Shown: positions 26,394 to 35,479, numbered from the stretch's first letter. The stretch is 64,000 nucleotides of DNA from Hyphomicrobium sp. (GCF_019753045.1 NZ_JAIELN010000002.1:434001-498000), one strand, 5' to 3'. Made by a program: numbers and translations. Notes: generated from the letters alone by a model not told the origin.

Positions 26394-27284
26394 TTGATCG
26401 TCAGACCGAAAGCATCGTTGTTCGACATTCTGTTCGCGGTTCGCGGTTCGATCGCGGGCCGGGTCGCTTGGCGCTGCCTGTTCATTACAGCTTTGGCGTG
26501 TTTGGTCGTCTACCTCGGCAATTTTCACTTCGAGCCGCTATCGCATCTCGGCACGGCCCCGTTTGGTCTGATTGGGATCGCGATATCCGTATTCATGAGT
26601 TTCAGGAACAGCGCGGCTTACGATCGTTGGTGGGAGGGACGCAAGCAGTGGGGTGAGCTTCTGGTGCAAGCCCGATCGCTGTGCCGGGAATTGTCGAATT
26701 TAGACGACGAGGCAAAAAAGAGAATTTTCGTCCCGCTTATCGCCTACGTAAACGCGCTTTCGGCGCGCCTTCGCGACGAAGATGAGGTTGCCGCAGCGCG
26801 GGCCTGGGGGATAACCCCCTCGGCTGGTCCCAACGTCTGCGATACCATTCTCAGGCAGATTGGAGGAGAACTCCTCGCGCTCAACAAATCCGGTGAGCTC
26901 TCGGATTGGCGTTATTCGTCTGCCGCGATCCGCATGAATGCAATTTCCAATGTGCAAGCAGCCTGTGAACGCATCAAGACAACGCCGTTGCCCTTTGCCT
27001 ACACGCTTCTCATTCATCGAACGGTTTATCTGTTTTGCGCCCTGCTGCCGTTCGCTCTTGCGCCTCAGCTTGGCTGGGGCACGCCAGTCATCGTCGCGTT
27101 CATCAGCTATACGTTCTTCGGCCTGGATGCGATCGGCGATGATTTGGCCGAACCCTTCGGATCAGCCGACAATAGTCTTCCTATTCGATCGCTGGTTAGG
27201 ACGATGGAGCGAGAGACAATGGACTTTCTGGGCATGGGCCCGTTGCCCGATGAACTACAGCCTGTGGGCTATGTTTTGTTGTGA
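26394..27284 (+). CDS. bestrophin-like (UPF0187) channel protein
   Basis: 296 residues starting at a TTG (26394) that has AGGAGA seven bases upstream; no ATG fits. Bestrophin signatures are clear: 'HLGTAPFGLIGIAISVFMSF', 'FRNSAAYDRWWEGRKQWGEL', 'KTTPLPFAYTLLIHRTVYLF' and 'FFGLDAIGDDLAEPFG'. Members form pentameric anion or cation channels in the inner membrane. It is divergent from dctA with 170 bp between the start codons. The physiological ion is not predictable from sequence. Confidence 0.88.
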   Translation: MIVRPKASLFDILFAVRGSIAGRVAWRCLFITALACLVVYLGNFHFEPLSHLGTAPFGLIGIAISVFMSFRNSAAYDRWWEGRKQWGELLVQARSLCRELSNLDDEAKKRIFVPLIAYVNALSARLRDEDEVAAARAWGITPSAGPNVCDTILRQIGGELLALNKSGELSDWRYSSAAIRMNAISNVQAACERIKTTPLPFAYTLLIHRTVYLFCALLPFALAPQLGWGTPVIVAFISYTFFGLDAIGDDLAEPFGSADNSLPIRSLVRTMERETMDFLGMGPLPDELQPVGYVLL

Positions 27285-27379
27285 GCGATAAGCCGCACGC
27301 GCAACTGCGCGACTACTCCGGCCTATCGATGTCGCGCCGGAGCGCTCAACGAGTCGTACGTTGAACGGTTAGCGACAAA

Positions 27380-27397
27380 TTGGAGCGGCCGCTCCAA
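27380..27397. repeat. perfect 18-bp palindrome
   Basis: TTGGAGCGG followed by CCGCTCCAA, with no spacer, between the bestrophin and RND genes. It may be an operator or the terminator stem of the bestrophin gene; no T-run follows. Confidence 0.5.
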
Positions 27398-27413
27398 GTC
27401 CTGAGAGCGCGAA

Positions 27414-27430
27414 CTTAAGCTTGGCTTAAG
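27414..27430 (+). promoter_or_regulatory. CTTAAG-N5-CTTAAG box upstream of the RND operon
   Basis: CTTAAG at 27414-27419 and 27425-27430, an exact direct repeat with 11-bp period, 75 bp before the RND gene start. The same arrangement occurs at 31932-31948 before the response-regulator gene. It matches the PmrA/QseB-type box (YTTAAK-N5-YTTAAK) and also contains TTAA-N7-TTAA, the CtrA consensus of alphaproteobacteria. Because a PmrA/QseB-like regulator is encoded next to it, that reading is preferred. Confidence 0.65.
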
Positions 27431-27505
27431 GTGCGCCAGATTGGAGAGGCATGGGGATACTGCACGGGGTTGCTGCCCTGTAAGATCATCAGAGGGCAGG
27501 AACGC

Positions 27506-30500
27506 ATGTGGATTGTTCGTTACGCGATCAGCCATCGCCACAGCATCGGGGTGCTCGCCATGCTTCTGCTGCTTGTCGGCGGGATGGCGGCCCGGCGCAT
27601 GTCGACCGACATTCTCCCGGCGGTCAACATTCCCGCGATCAACGTCATCTGGACGTATCCCGGGCTAAATCCGCAAGAGATGGCGAGCAAGCTGACCTCC
27701 TTCAGCGAACTCGCGATCATGAACAACGTCGATAATCTTCGCGAGGTCCGTTCCGAAACGATCAACGGCGTCGGAATCATCCGAGTTGCCTTCCAGCCGG
27801 GCACCGATGTGACGAATGCGTTCGCGCAGGTGACATCGGTGAGTCAAACCATTCTGAGGCGTATGCCGCCGGGAACGAGCCCGCCGTTGATCGTGCCCTA
27901 TGTTCCCTCCAGCGTGCCGATCCTACAACTCGTGCTCGCTTCCGATACGCTGTCCGACGGGGCCCTCTACGACTATGCGCGGCTTCAACTCCGCGCGCAG
28001 ATTCAGTCCATCCCCGGCATCCGGCTGACGTTGCCCTATGGCGGCGCGTCGCGCCAGGTCATGATCGATCTGAAGCCAGAGGCGCTACAAGCCTATAGCA
28101 TTTCGCCGAGCGAGGTCGCGCGCGCAACAGCCACGCAGAACCTGACGCTTCCATCGGGCGCGCTGCGGATCGATACCCGGGAAATTACCATCACGACGAA
28201 TGCAAGCCCCGAGCAGGTCGCGAGTTTCGCCGAACTTCCGTTGCGGTCCGTGGATGGCCGCGTGATCCGCGTCTCTGATGTTGCGAGCGTGCGAGATGGA
28301 CAAGCCGTGCAGACGAATATCGCCCGTCTCGACGGGCAAAACGCTGTCATCGTCTCGATTTTGAAGCTTGGAGATGCCTCGACCGTCGGCATCGTCCAGC
28401 AGATCAAGCAGCGCATGGGAGAGCTGCAGGCGGCGGCGCCCGAGGGCGTGACCATAGCGCCGGTATTCGATCAGTCTCAATTCGTTAGCCGCGCGATCGA
28501 TAACGTCGCGATCGAGGCAATCATCGTCGGCCTTCTTGTGGCTTTTGTGGTCCTGGTGTTTCTGGGCAGCTGGCGGTCGTCGCTTATCGTTCTCACGTCC
28601 ATCCCGCTGGCGCTTCTTGCCTCCGTGGCCGGACTGGCGCTGACCGGCAATACGTTCAATCTGATGACGCTCGGCGGCTTGATGCTGGCCATCGGCATCC
28701 TTGTGGACAATGCGCTCGTTGAGATCGAGAACATCAATCGCAACCTCGAGGCCGGGCTTCCGTTGCGGGATGGCATCCTGAAGAGCGCCAGCGAGGTCGT
28801 ATTTCCGGAGTTTGTCTCGACGGTTGCGATCTGCATCGTCTTCTCGCCACTCTTCCTGCTGACGGGCATCGCGGCGTTCGTCTTCGTTCCGCTGGCGCTA
28901 GCCGTCGTGTTCGCGATGGCGGCTTCGTTCATACTTTCGAGAACTCTGGTTCCGTCTCTCGCTTCGCTCATGTTGAGCGCCCACGACCCGCATCAGCCGC
29001 ACCGCCCGGGCCTCGTTTCACGCTCCGTTGAAGGTGGCCTGGCCTACCTCGAACGGGGAATGACCCGCATCGCGCAGCTTCTGCTTGCTTGGAAAGTCCT
29101 TCCGGTTGCGGGCCTTGTCTTCGCCCTCGCGCTCGGTACGTTCGCTGGCACGAACGTCGGCCGTGAGTTCTTTCCGGAAGCCGACGCCGGCATGATCAGG
29201 CTCTACGTCCGCGCGCAGACCGGGCTGCGGCTTGAAGAAACCGCGCGCAAGTTTGCCGACGTGCAGCACGAGATTCGCAGCATTATTCCCCATGGCGAAG
29301 TCGGCTTCATTGCCGAGACCATCGGCAGTCCGGAGCCGATCAATCTCGCGTGGGTCGAAAGCGGGGTCATCGGCTCCTTCGACGGCGAGATTCTCGTGCA
29401 GCTTGCCGATCCGCACGCACCGACTGCGGGATACGTCAGCCAAATTCGCCAGAAACTCAAAGAGCGTTTCCCTGAACTGGCGTTCTATTTCCGCCCGGCG
29501 GACGCGACGGCTCAGACGCTGGCGGCAGGCACCCAGACCGCGATCGAGGTGCGGGTGATCGGACGTGACGTTACCGGCAATGCCGAGATCGCTCGGGATT
29601 TAATGGCACGCATGAAGGAGATCCCTGGCGCAGTCGACATCACACCGCGACAAGTGCGCGACCTGCCGTCCTATTATCTCGAAATCGACCGGGTGCGTGC
29701 CCTGCAGCTCGGCGTGACTCCGCAAGACGCCGCAACGGCCCTATTAGCTGTTCTCGGCGCCTCCGGAACAGTGTCACCGAACTTCTGGAGCGATCCCAAT
29801 CAGGGCATGTCGTATACAGTTCAGGTCGTCGCGCCGCCCGTAAATCTCACATCGTTGGAGCAGCTGCTCAATACGCCTGTAAAAACGGCGGTCAACGGAC
29901 AGCAGGTCACGCTCAGATCGTTTGCTACCCTGCAGCTTAGAACGTTGGCGGCCAATATCGACCGTGTCACCTTGCAGCCCATGACGACCCTGTTGGCCAA
30001 CACCGAGGGGCGCGATCTCGGCGGCGTCTACCAAGACGTGGAACACGCGGTGGATGCAGTGAGGCCGCGCCTGAAGCCCGGTAATCGTATCGAAATCGCC
30101 GGTCAGGCTCAGTCGATGGCGCAGGCCTACGGCGAGATGATTTCCGGCCTGATGATGGCGGCAGTGTTCGTCTATCTCGTGATGGTCGTGAATTTCCAAT
30201 CGTGGCTGATGCCGCTGATCGCCATGGGTGGTCTGCCGGTTGCAATCTCCGGGGCAATGTTTGCGCTCTACGTGACGGGCACACCGCTTTCCGTTCCCGC
30301 TCTTACGGGCCTCATCATGGTCATCGGCGTTTCGACGGCAAACAGTGTTCTGGTCACGAGCTTCGCGCGCGACCGCCTGCATGAGGGCGAAACGCCTGCT
30401 CAGGCGGCGCTCGATGCCGTGCGAACGCGGCTTAGGCCAGTGCTGATGACGGCGACGGCGATGATCGTCGGCATTCTGCCGATGGCGCTCGGTCTCGGCG

Positions 30501-30700
30501 AAGGCGGAGAACAGAACGCGCCGCTCGGACGCGCCGTCGTCGGCGGGCTCTTGTTCGGGACCGGCGCGACGCTGACGTTCGTGCCGTTTCTCTTCGCCAC
30601 GCTGATCTCGTTACGCCAACGCCGAACGGGACAGCAGCCAGTCGCTGACGCGGACGGTGGCGTTTCATTATCCATCACGAACAGTACAGGAGCACATTGA
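27506..30700 (+). CDS. RND efflux transporter, inner-membrane permease
   Basis: 1064 residues from the ATG at 27506; 25 more open codons upstream lack homology and would cross the leader. It has the RND layout of 12 helices and two large periplasmic loops. 'SIGVLAMLLLLVGGMAARRM' is helix 1, 'FNLMTLGGLMLAIGILVDNA' is helix 4, where AcrB has a double Asp and this protein has Asp-Asn, and 'MATLIS'-type helices end the protein. It exports small organic compounds or lipids powered by protons. The adaptor gene follows directly, with the order permease-adaptor; no outer-membrane factor gene is present. The operon is probably controlled by the two-component system at 32031-34111. Confidence 0.9.
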   Translation: MWIVRYAISHRHSIGVLAMLLLLVGGMAARRMSTDILPAVNIPAINVIWTYPGLNPQEMASKLTSFSELAIMNNVDNLREVRSETINGVGIIRVAFQPGTDVTNAFAQVTSVSQTILRRMPPGTSPPLIVPYVPSSVPILQLVLASDTLSDGALYDYARLQLRAQIQSIPGIRLTLPYGGASRQVMIDLKPEALQAYSISPSEVARATATQNLTLPSGALRIDTREITITTNASPEQVASFAELPLRSVDGRVIRVSDVASVRDGQAVQTNIARLDGQNAVIVSILKLGDASTVGIVQQIKQRMGELQAAAPEGVTIAPVFDQSQFVSRAIDNVAIEAIIVGLLVAFVVLVFLGSWRSSLIVLTSIPLALLASVAGLALTGNTFNLMTLGGLMLAIGILVDNALVEIENINRNLEAGLPLRDGILKSASEVVFPEFVSTVAICIVFSPLFLLTGIAAFVFVPLALAVVFAMAASFILSRTLVPSLASLMLSAHDPHQPHRPGLVSRSVEGGLAYLERGMTRIAQLLLAWKVLPVAGLVFALALGTFAGTNVGREFFPEADAGMIRLYVRAQTGLRLEETARKFADVQHEIRSIIPHGEVGFIAETIGSPEPINLAWVESGVIGSFDGEILVQLADPHAPTAGYVSQIRQKLKERFPELAFYFRPADATAQTLAAGTQTAIEVRVIGRDVTGNAEIARDLMARMKEIPGAVDITPRQVRDLPSYYLEIDRVRALQLGVTPQDAATALLAVLGASGTVSPNFWSDPNQGMSYTVQVVAPPVNLTSLEQLLNTPVKTAVNGQQVTLRSFATLQLRTLAANIDRVTLQPMTTLLANTEGRDLGGVYQDVEHAVDAVRPRLKPGNRIEIAGQAQSMAQAYGEMISGLMMAAVFVYLVMVVNFQSWLMPLIAMGGLPVAISGAMFALYVTGTPLSVPALTGLIMVIGVSTANSVLVTSFARDRLHEGETPAQAALDAVRTRLRPVLMTATAMIVGILPMALGLGEGGEQNAPLGRAVVGGLLFGTGATLTFVPFLFATLISLRQRRTGQQPVADADGGVSLSITNSTGAH

Positions 30701-31897
30701 ATGGCCCCGAAGAAGTTTATCGCCGCGACCATTCTCCTTGCCTTGTGCGCAGGCGTTGGCGTCTGGGTGGTTCAGGACGGAGGCGCTGTGGGCTTCCTCA
30801 CGGAGGCCAAGAAGCTGATCGGTTGGGGACGTACGGCCGAAGCAGCGGGCGGCGCTTCGCTCGACAAAAAAGGGCCCGGCGTCCGCTCGGTCCGTGTCGT
30901 CAAGCCCGAGCCCGCTTCCGAGACCTCCACGCTCACACTGTCCGCGCGGACTGCGCCCGCAGAGCAGGCCTACATTTTGTCACGCGTGAGCGGCGTCGTC
31001 GCCGAGAGGCGAGTCGATATCGGCGATCGCGTGGAAGCTGGCGACGTGCTCTTGCGCATCGAGGCGCCGGAGGTTGATCAGGAGTTGATGCGGGCGCGCG
31101 CGGCGGTCCGCCAGATCGAAGCACGGCTCACCCTTGCAACGTTGGAATTCGGGCGTGCAGAGGTTCTAGTGCCGAAGGGGCATGTCTCGGTGCAAATTCG
31201 CGATGAGCGATTTGCAGCAAAGTTGACGGCCGAGGCAGATCTCGCAGCGGCTCGCGCCGAGGTGAAGCGGCTCGAGGAAATTCAAAGTTTCCAGACCGTG
31301 CGTGCACCCTTCGCCGGCACCATCATCGCGCGCCAGGTCGAGCGCGGCAACAAAGTCACGGCCAATCAAACCCAATCCGAAGGCTATCTGCTTCGGATCG
31401 GCCGGCTCGAAGAGTTGAGGCTTGAAATTGACGTCCCGCAATCGTCTTCGCTCAAGGTCGGCGCGGGGACTGGCGCTCGTGTCGCGTTTGCGGAGCTGCC
31501 CGGGGAAACGTTTAACGCCAGCGTCGGGCGCTCATCGGGTCTCATCGATTCGTCATCAGGCACGATGCGCGTGGAATTTCTCATGCCGAATCCTGAGCGG
31601 CGCATCCCCGCCGGATTGATCGGCCAAGTGAAGATTGATGTGAGCGACGCCAAGGGCTCCGTGCTGGTGCCGACAAACACGATCGTTACGCGTGCCGGTC
31701 GCCAGGCAGTTATCGTCGTCGACAATCAGGGCGTGGTGCGCGTCAAGCCAATTGTCGTCGACCGCGACCTGGGTGAGCGCGTCGTCGTTACGTCAGGGCT
31801 GACAACCGGAGATCGTGTCGTCATCAGCCCAAATGCGCTTTTGCGCGAGGGTGATAAGGTCGATGTCCAAGCGACAAAAGATCAAGGTGTCAGCTGA
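30701..31897 (+). CDS. RND efflux periplasmic adaptor (membrane fusion protein)
   Basis: 398 residues. An N-terminal hydrophobic segment ('FIAATILLALCAGVGVWVV') anchors or exports it. The HlyD/AcrA architecture follows: a biotinyl-lipoyl half motif ('YILSRVSGVVAERRVDIGDR', 'VEAGDVLLRIEAPEV'), a coiled-coil hairpin (about 130-190), the second lipoyl half ('VRAPFAGTIIARQVERGNKV') and beta-barrel and membrane-proximal domains. It starts next to the stop of the permease gene, so the two are one operon. It bridges the permease to an outer-membrane channel encoded elsewhere. Confidence 0.9.
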   Translation: MAPKKFIAATILLALCAGVGVWVVQDGGAVGFLTEAKKLIGWGRTAEAAGGASLDKKGPGVRSVRVVKPEPASETSTLTLSARTAPAEQAYILSRVSGVVAERRVDIGDRVEAGDVLLRIEAPEVDQELMRARAAVRQIEARLTLATLEFGRAEVLVPKGHVSVQIRDERFAAKLTAEADLAAARAEVKRLEEIQSFQTVRAPFAGTIIARQVERGNKVTANQTQSEGYLLRIGRLEELRLEIDVPQSSSLKVGAGTGARVAFAELPGETFNASVGRSSGLIDSSSGTMRVEFLMPNPERRIPAGLIGQVKIDVSDAKGSVLVPTNTIVTRAGRQAVIVVDNQGVVRVKPIVVDRDLGERVVVTSGLTTGDRVVISPNALLREGDKVDVQATKDQGVS

Positions 31898-31931
31898 TGT
31901 CGGGTAGAAAACGTCGCAGATGTTTGCTCTT

Positions 31932-31948
31932 CTTAAGCCAGCCTTAAG
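31932..31948 (+). promoter_or_regulatory. CTTAAG-N5-CTTAAG box upstream of the response-regulator gene
   Basis: CTTAAG at 31932-31937 and 31943-31948. Taking the second half-site as -35, CATGAT at 31966-31971 is spaced 17 bases and can serve as -10, the layout of a positively autoregulated PmrA-type promoter. It is identical in sequence and spacing to the box before the RND operon. Confidence 0.65.
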
Positions 31949-32030
31949 CGGCGTCTCACTGATGTCATGATGATGGTGTTGGCGAGCGGCGCCTGAGCGC
32001 TATGCGCTGAAGAATAGGATGGGAAGATCG

Positions 32031-32696
32031 ATGCGGATCCTCGTTGTTGAGGATGATGCCATTCTGCTCGATGGTTTGCAGGTGGGACTGAACCTCAGTG
32101 GCTTCACCGTGGAAATCGCCGCCTGCTACGCCGACGCCGAGACGGCCCTGCGTGCAGGCGAATTCGATGCGATCGTGCTCGATCAGATGTTGCCGGACGG
32201 TTCCGGTTTGGATTTGTTGGGATCATTGCGTCAACGCGGGAATACCGTTCCCGTGCTGTTGCTGACGGCGCGAGATACTGTGGTCGACCGGATCACGGGG
32301 CTAGATGCCGGCGCTGATGATTACCTCGGAAAGCCGTTCGACCTGGACGAAGTGGTCGCGCGCTTGCGAGCGCTGATCCGGCGCGCCGCAGGGCGCGCGA
32401 CGGAGACCATTGCCTGGCGGGATATTGTAATCGAGCCCGCGTCGATGACTGTCAGAAAATCCGGCGATCAGGTGCGGCTTTCCCGGCGCGAGTTTTCCAT
32501 TCTGAAAGTCTTGATGGATCGACCCGGGCAAATCCTTTCGAAACGCCAGCTCGAGGAAAAGCTTTACGGCTGGCAGGAGGATGTCGAAAGCAACACGGTC
32601 GAAGTCCACATTCATCACCTGCGCGCCAAGCTCGGTAATCACGTGATCGAGACAGTGCGTGGCATCGGCTATCGGCTGTATGAGGACGCATCATGA
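32031..32696 (+). CDS. OmpR-family response regulator, PmrA/QseB-like
   Basis: 221 residues from the ATG at 32031 (GGGAAG six bases before); four earlier codons are open. The receiver domain has the acidic pocket 'VVEDD', phospho-acceptor Asp in 'AIVLDQMLPDGSGL', and Lys in 'YLGKPFDLDE'. The C-terminal winged helix includes 'LSRREFSILKVLMDRPGQIL' and 'NTVEVHIHHLRAKLG', the form typical of the PmrA/QseB/TctD group. Its gene overlaps the kinase gene by four bases. The CTTAAG direct repeats before it and before the RND operon are the likely targets. Confidence 0.9.
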   Translation: MRILVVEDDAILLDGLQVGLNLSGFTVEIAACYADAETALRAGEFDAIVLDQMLPDGSGLDLLGSLRQRGNTVPVLLLTARDTVVDRITGLDAGADDYLGKPFDLDEVVARLRALIRRAAGRATETIAWRDIVIEPASMTVRKSGDQVRLSRREFSILKVLMDRPGQILSKRQLEEKLYGWQEDVESNTVEVHIHHLRAKLGNHVIETVRGIGYRLYEDAS

Positions 32697-34111
32697 GGTC
32701 CATCCGCGCACGCTTGTTTCTCATTCTGATGCTGACCACCGGCGGCGCATGGACGGGTGCAGCCTGCTGGATCTATTTCAGCACGAGCGCCGAGGTCGAG
32801 CGGGTGCTTGACGCCCGCCTGATCGAAGCGGCGCGAATGGTGAGTTCGTTGATCACCAATCAGGAGAAGCATTCCGGTCGTCCTGGGCAAAGTCCGCTCA
32901 ACCCCGCCGCAAACCGCACGCTCTATGAGCGGCAGCTGTCTTGTCAGATTTGGGCTCTCGACGGCTCGCTCGTCGGGCGCTCCGACGATGCGCCCGAAAC
33001 GCCGCTGACTGGAGATGCGTCGGGATTTTCGGAAAACAACGTCGGTGGCGAACATTGGCGCGTCTATGCCGTCGAGAACCGGGCGGCCGGAATTCGGGTG
33101 CTTGTAGGCGACAACTTGCGGGTGAGGGATCGGCTCGTCGCTGGGGTCATGAAAGGGTTTCTGCTTCCACTCTTGCTGATTGCCCCCATCATGGCCACCC
33201 TCATTTGGCTGAGCGTTGGCCGGGGACTTGCTCCTTTGAACCGGATGGCTCGCGCACTTCAGACTCGCAGTGCGTCCGATCTCAGTCCGCTCGTCGAGAG
33301 TGGAGCGCCGTCCGAAATCGGGCCGGTCATCAAATCGCTCAACGGCCTGTTTGATCGTGTCACTGCGGCGCGCGAGCACGAGCGAAACTTTACGGCCTTC
33401 GCCGCGCACGAGTTGCGAACGCCGATCGCGGGATTGAAAGTGCAAGCCCAAATAGCGCTTTCGAGCGAAGATGCCGCCGTGCGCAATAGCGCTCTTCGGC
33501 AGGTTGCTTTCGGGGTCGATCGTACAGCCCGCCTGCTTCGCCAACTGATGGATATAACGGCGGCCGAATCGAGTGAAGTCTATCCGCCGGAAGATGGGAT
33601 CGAACTTCGCAAGAGTTTGGAATTCGTCGATGAGCAACTTCGTTATCAGCTATCGCACTCGGCGCAGGTGCATTTTGATCGCAGCCTCGACGGCATTCGG
33701 CTGAACATGGATCCCATCCTGTTTGCGATGGCCGCTCGCAATCTCCTCGAGAATGCCATCCTTCATTCTCCGCCTTCTGGTATCGTGCGGTGTTCGGCCG
33801 AGCGAGAGGGTAACGTCGCGGTAATCCGTATCGATGACGAGGGGCCGGGCATTCCCGCCGATGAGCTTGCCAATGTGAGGGATAGTTTTTTCCGCGGGCG
33901 AAATCGGACTGCCATCGGAAGCGGGCTCGGCCTCACGATTGTGGATCTTGCGCTCACTCGCGCGAAGGGAAGTCTCGCGCTCTCAAACCGCTCGGATGGC
34001 GGCTTGCGCGCGGAGCTTCGCATCGAACTTTCTGAGCCATGTTTCGATGCACCGGACGCTGATAAGGTCGCTCAATACGCGCGCCCCCGGCATGAAGCGA
34101 TCGATGCCTAA
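32693..34111 (+). CDS. sensor histidine kinase, PmrB/QseC-like
   Basis: 472 residues. Two membrane helices ('LFLILMLTTGGAWTGAACWI' and 'LLPLLLIAPIMATLIWLSVG') enclose a periplasmic sensor of about 120 residues; a HAMP linker, the H-box 'FAAHELRTPIAGLKVQAQIA', N-box 'NLLENAILHSP', and G-boxes 'DDEGPGIP' and 'GSGLGLTIVD' follow. The start ATG overlaps the regulator stop codon. The last 17 or so residues (from 'DADKVAQYA' on) and the stop codon are written on the antisense strand of a dctA relic, so the original C-terminus was replaced. This tail lies after the ATPase domain and should not abolish activity. Confidence 0.9.
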   Translation: MRSIRARLFLILMLTTGGAWTGAACWIYFSTSAEVERVLDARLIEAARMVSSLITNQEKHSGRPGQSPLNPAANRTLYERQLSCQIWALDGSLVGRSDDAPETPLTGDASGFSENNVGGEHWRVYAVENRAAGIRVLVGDNLRVRDRLVAGVMKGFLLPLLLIAPIMATLIWLSVGRGLAPLNRMARALQTRSASDLSPLVESGAPSEIGPVIKSLNGLFDRVTAAREHERNFTAFAAHELRTPIAGLKVQAQIALSSEDAAVRNSALRQVAFGVDRTARLLRQLMDITAAESSEVYPPEDGIELRKSLEFVDEQLRYQLSHSAQVHFDRSLDGIRLNMDPILFAMAARNLLENAILHSPPSGIVRCSAEREGNVAVIRIDDEGPGIPADELANVRDSFFRGRNRTAIGSGLGLTIVDLALTRAKGSLALSNRSDGGLRAELRIELSEPCFDAPDADKVAQYARPRHEAIDA

Positions 34112-34164
34112 TATGATCGCCATCGCGTTCACGTCTATCGTGGCACGGGCTGCGAGAATCGCCG
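34057..34164 (-). pseudogene. fragment of a second dctA gene
   Basis: About 108 bp align without gaps to 25010-25117 of the intact dctA, roughly 80 percent identical by eye. On the minus strand it still reads in frame as DctA: '[20 protein letters not shown]' matches '[20 protein letters not shown]' of the intact protein. Changes are mainly conservative, as in a paralog rather than a fresh duplicate. Sequence on both sides is unrelated to dctA. It overlaps the 3' end of the histidine kinase gene, which borrows its stop codon from it. Confidence 0.85.
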
Positions 34165-34192
34165 GAGTCCGAAAGCGGAAGTGGTGGACCGT

Positions 34193-34897
34193 CTAACTCA
34201 ACTCCTCCACCATTTCCTCCAATCTTTCGATGTCGTTCACGATGAGGATCGTGCCTCGCCGCTCGACGATGCCAAGCTTTGAGAGACGGTTCAACTCGCG
34301 TGTAACGGCTTCGCGATGCGTGCTTATACGGCTCGCGATATCAGCATGGGTCGGAGCAGGATCTATCTTTATGAGCTCGCCTTGCCGTGCGCCCAGCCGT
34401 GCAAGCCGCAAAAGTTCCGCTCTGGTCCGATTGGCGACGTCCAGGCTGCTGAATTCATAAACGCGGTTGGTCAGCTCTCTGATCTTGCGAGCCAAGCGCA
34501 ATAGTATTTCGAATGCCAGTTCAGGCTCTGTCTTCAACAATGAAACGAAGGCGACGCCCGTCATCGAGACAATGCAGCATCGCGACCGAGCCTCGATGCT
34601 CGCGGACCGCGGCCCGTGATCGATTGCGGATATTTCGCCGAACATGTCGCCCGCTTTGAGGTCGCTGAACGTAATAGCCTTGCCGTCGATCGAATAGATG
34701 CTCACGCGAACGTCGCCTTCCGTGATGAAGAAGACCTCATCCGTTTTATCGCGGTAGTCGAGGATCAGTTCGCCCGCCGCGTAATGCCTCCAGTTGCAGT
34801 GTTGTTGCACGCGCTCGAGTGCTTCCGCGGTCAAGCCGCGGAACGGTTCGATCTTTGCAAACGAAGGTATGGATGAGGCCGAAGTAGCTTGTTTCAT
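34193..34897 (-). CDS. Crp/Fnr family transcriptional regulator
   Basis: 234 residues. A cyclic-nucleotide-binding beta roll covers about 15-130 ('RGLTAEALERVQQHCNWRHY', 'VFFITEGDVRVSIYSIDGK', 'DMFGEISAIDHGPRSASIEA'), then a dimer helix and a Crp-type helix-turn-helix ('THADIASRISTHREAVTREL'). The beta roll has 'GEISAIDHGPRSAS' where Crp has GELGL...RAA, so a cyclic nucleotide could bind. Fnr-type N-terminal cysteines are absent. It lies between the two-component system and the PAS-cyclase gene, so it is an attractive receptor for the cyclic nucleotide made by the latter; this is inference. Confidence 0.88.
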   Translation of the reverse strand: MKQATSASSIPSFAKIEPFRGLTAEALERVQQHCNWRHYAAGELILDYRDKTDEVFFITEGDVRVSIYSIDGKAITFSDLKAGDMFGEISAIDHGPRSASIEARSRCCIVSMTGVAFVSLLKTEPELAFEILLRLARKIRELTNRVYEFSSLDVANRTRAELLRLARLGARQGELIKIDPAPTHADIASRISTHREAVTRELNRLSKLGIVERRGTILIVNDIERLEEMVEELS

Positions 34898-34957
34898 CTC
34901 ACGTCTTCCTTCATCGTGAAGCTGAAACTCAAGTTGACGAGTGTCGAAGAAATTTCC

Positions 34958-35347
34958 TCACTTGACGGTTCCAGTTGCGATGTGTTCGACGGACCGGATA
35001 GCCATTGTCCGCACGTCGTTCGCGCAGTTGAATTCCAGTGTCTCGCCGTTGTTCAGGTTGAGCTGGTCGAAATCGCCCGGTCCAACACTTGCTTCGTGGC
35101 GCAGGACATCGAATGTATCGCCGGCCCCGTTTGGGGTGTCGGCAACGGTCACTACGAGCTTGCAACGATTATCTTTAGAATAGAAATACCCGACAGCGCG
35201 CTTCGGACCTGCCGCGAAGGTGATCCCTTGTAAGGGCTTCATGACAGTCCCACTCGTGGGGTTTCCGGCGTGTGCAATTCCTGTCGCCGATCCGGAAATC
35301 GTGGCAGCTAAAAGCGTTGCTTTGAGCAGGGTGGTGAACTTTTCCAT
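34958..35347 (-). CDS. small exported protein, related to the one at 38712
   Basis: 129 residues with a Sec signal peptide ('LLAATISGSATGIAHA', cleavage about residue 27). The mature part has two Cys, in 'YFYSKDNRCKLVV' and 'ETLEFNCANDVRTM', likely a disulfide. The same pattern, YF-S-D-x-CK-V ... FxC-V-TM-R, occurs in the exported protein at 38712-39098, so the two are paralogs flanking the cyclase gene. Family not recognised. The ATG at 35347 has AAGGAGAA close upstream. Confidence 0.75.
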   Translation of the reverse strand: MEKFTTLLKATLLAATISGSATGIAHAGNPTSGTVMKPLQGITFAAGPKRAVGYFYSKDNRCKLVVTVADTPNGAGDTFDVLRHEASVGPGDFDQLNLNNGETLEFNCANDVRTMAIRSVEHIATGTVK

Positions 35348-35479
35348 GGCAATTCTCCTTTAGGTCCGTCGGTTGTGTTGCGGTTCGCATCGCTTTTCGA
35401 TGCTGGATGGATCATGAGGGTCTTTGCCGACACACGCTGTGGGCTTTGTCACAACGCGCAAGAAACTTTGAAAAATTTC

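Noticed and set aside
27414-27430. CtrA binding site as the sole explanation of TTAA-N7-TTAA
   Set aside because: The half-sites are identical as full CTTAAG hexamers and are found at both ends of a PmrA/QseB-like locus, which the CtrA model does not predict; kept only as an alternative.
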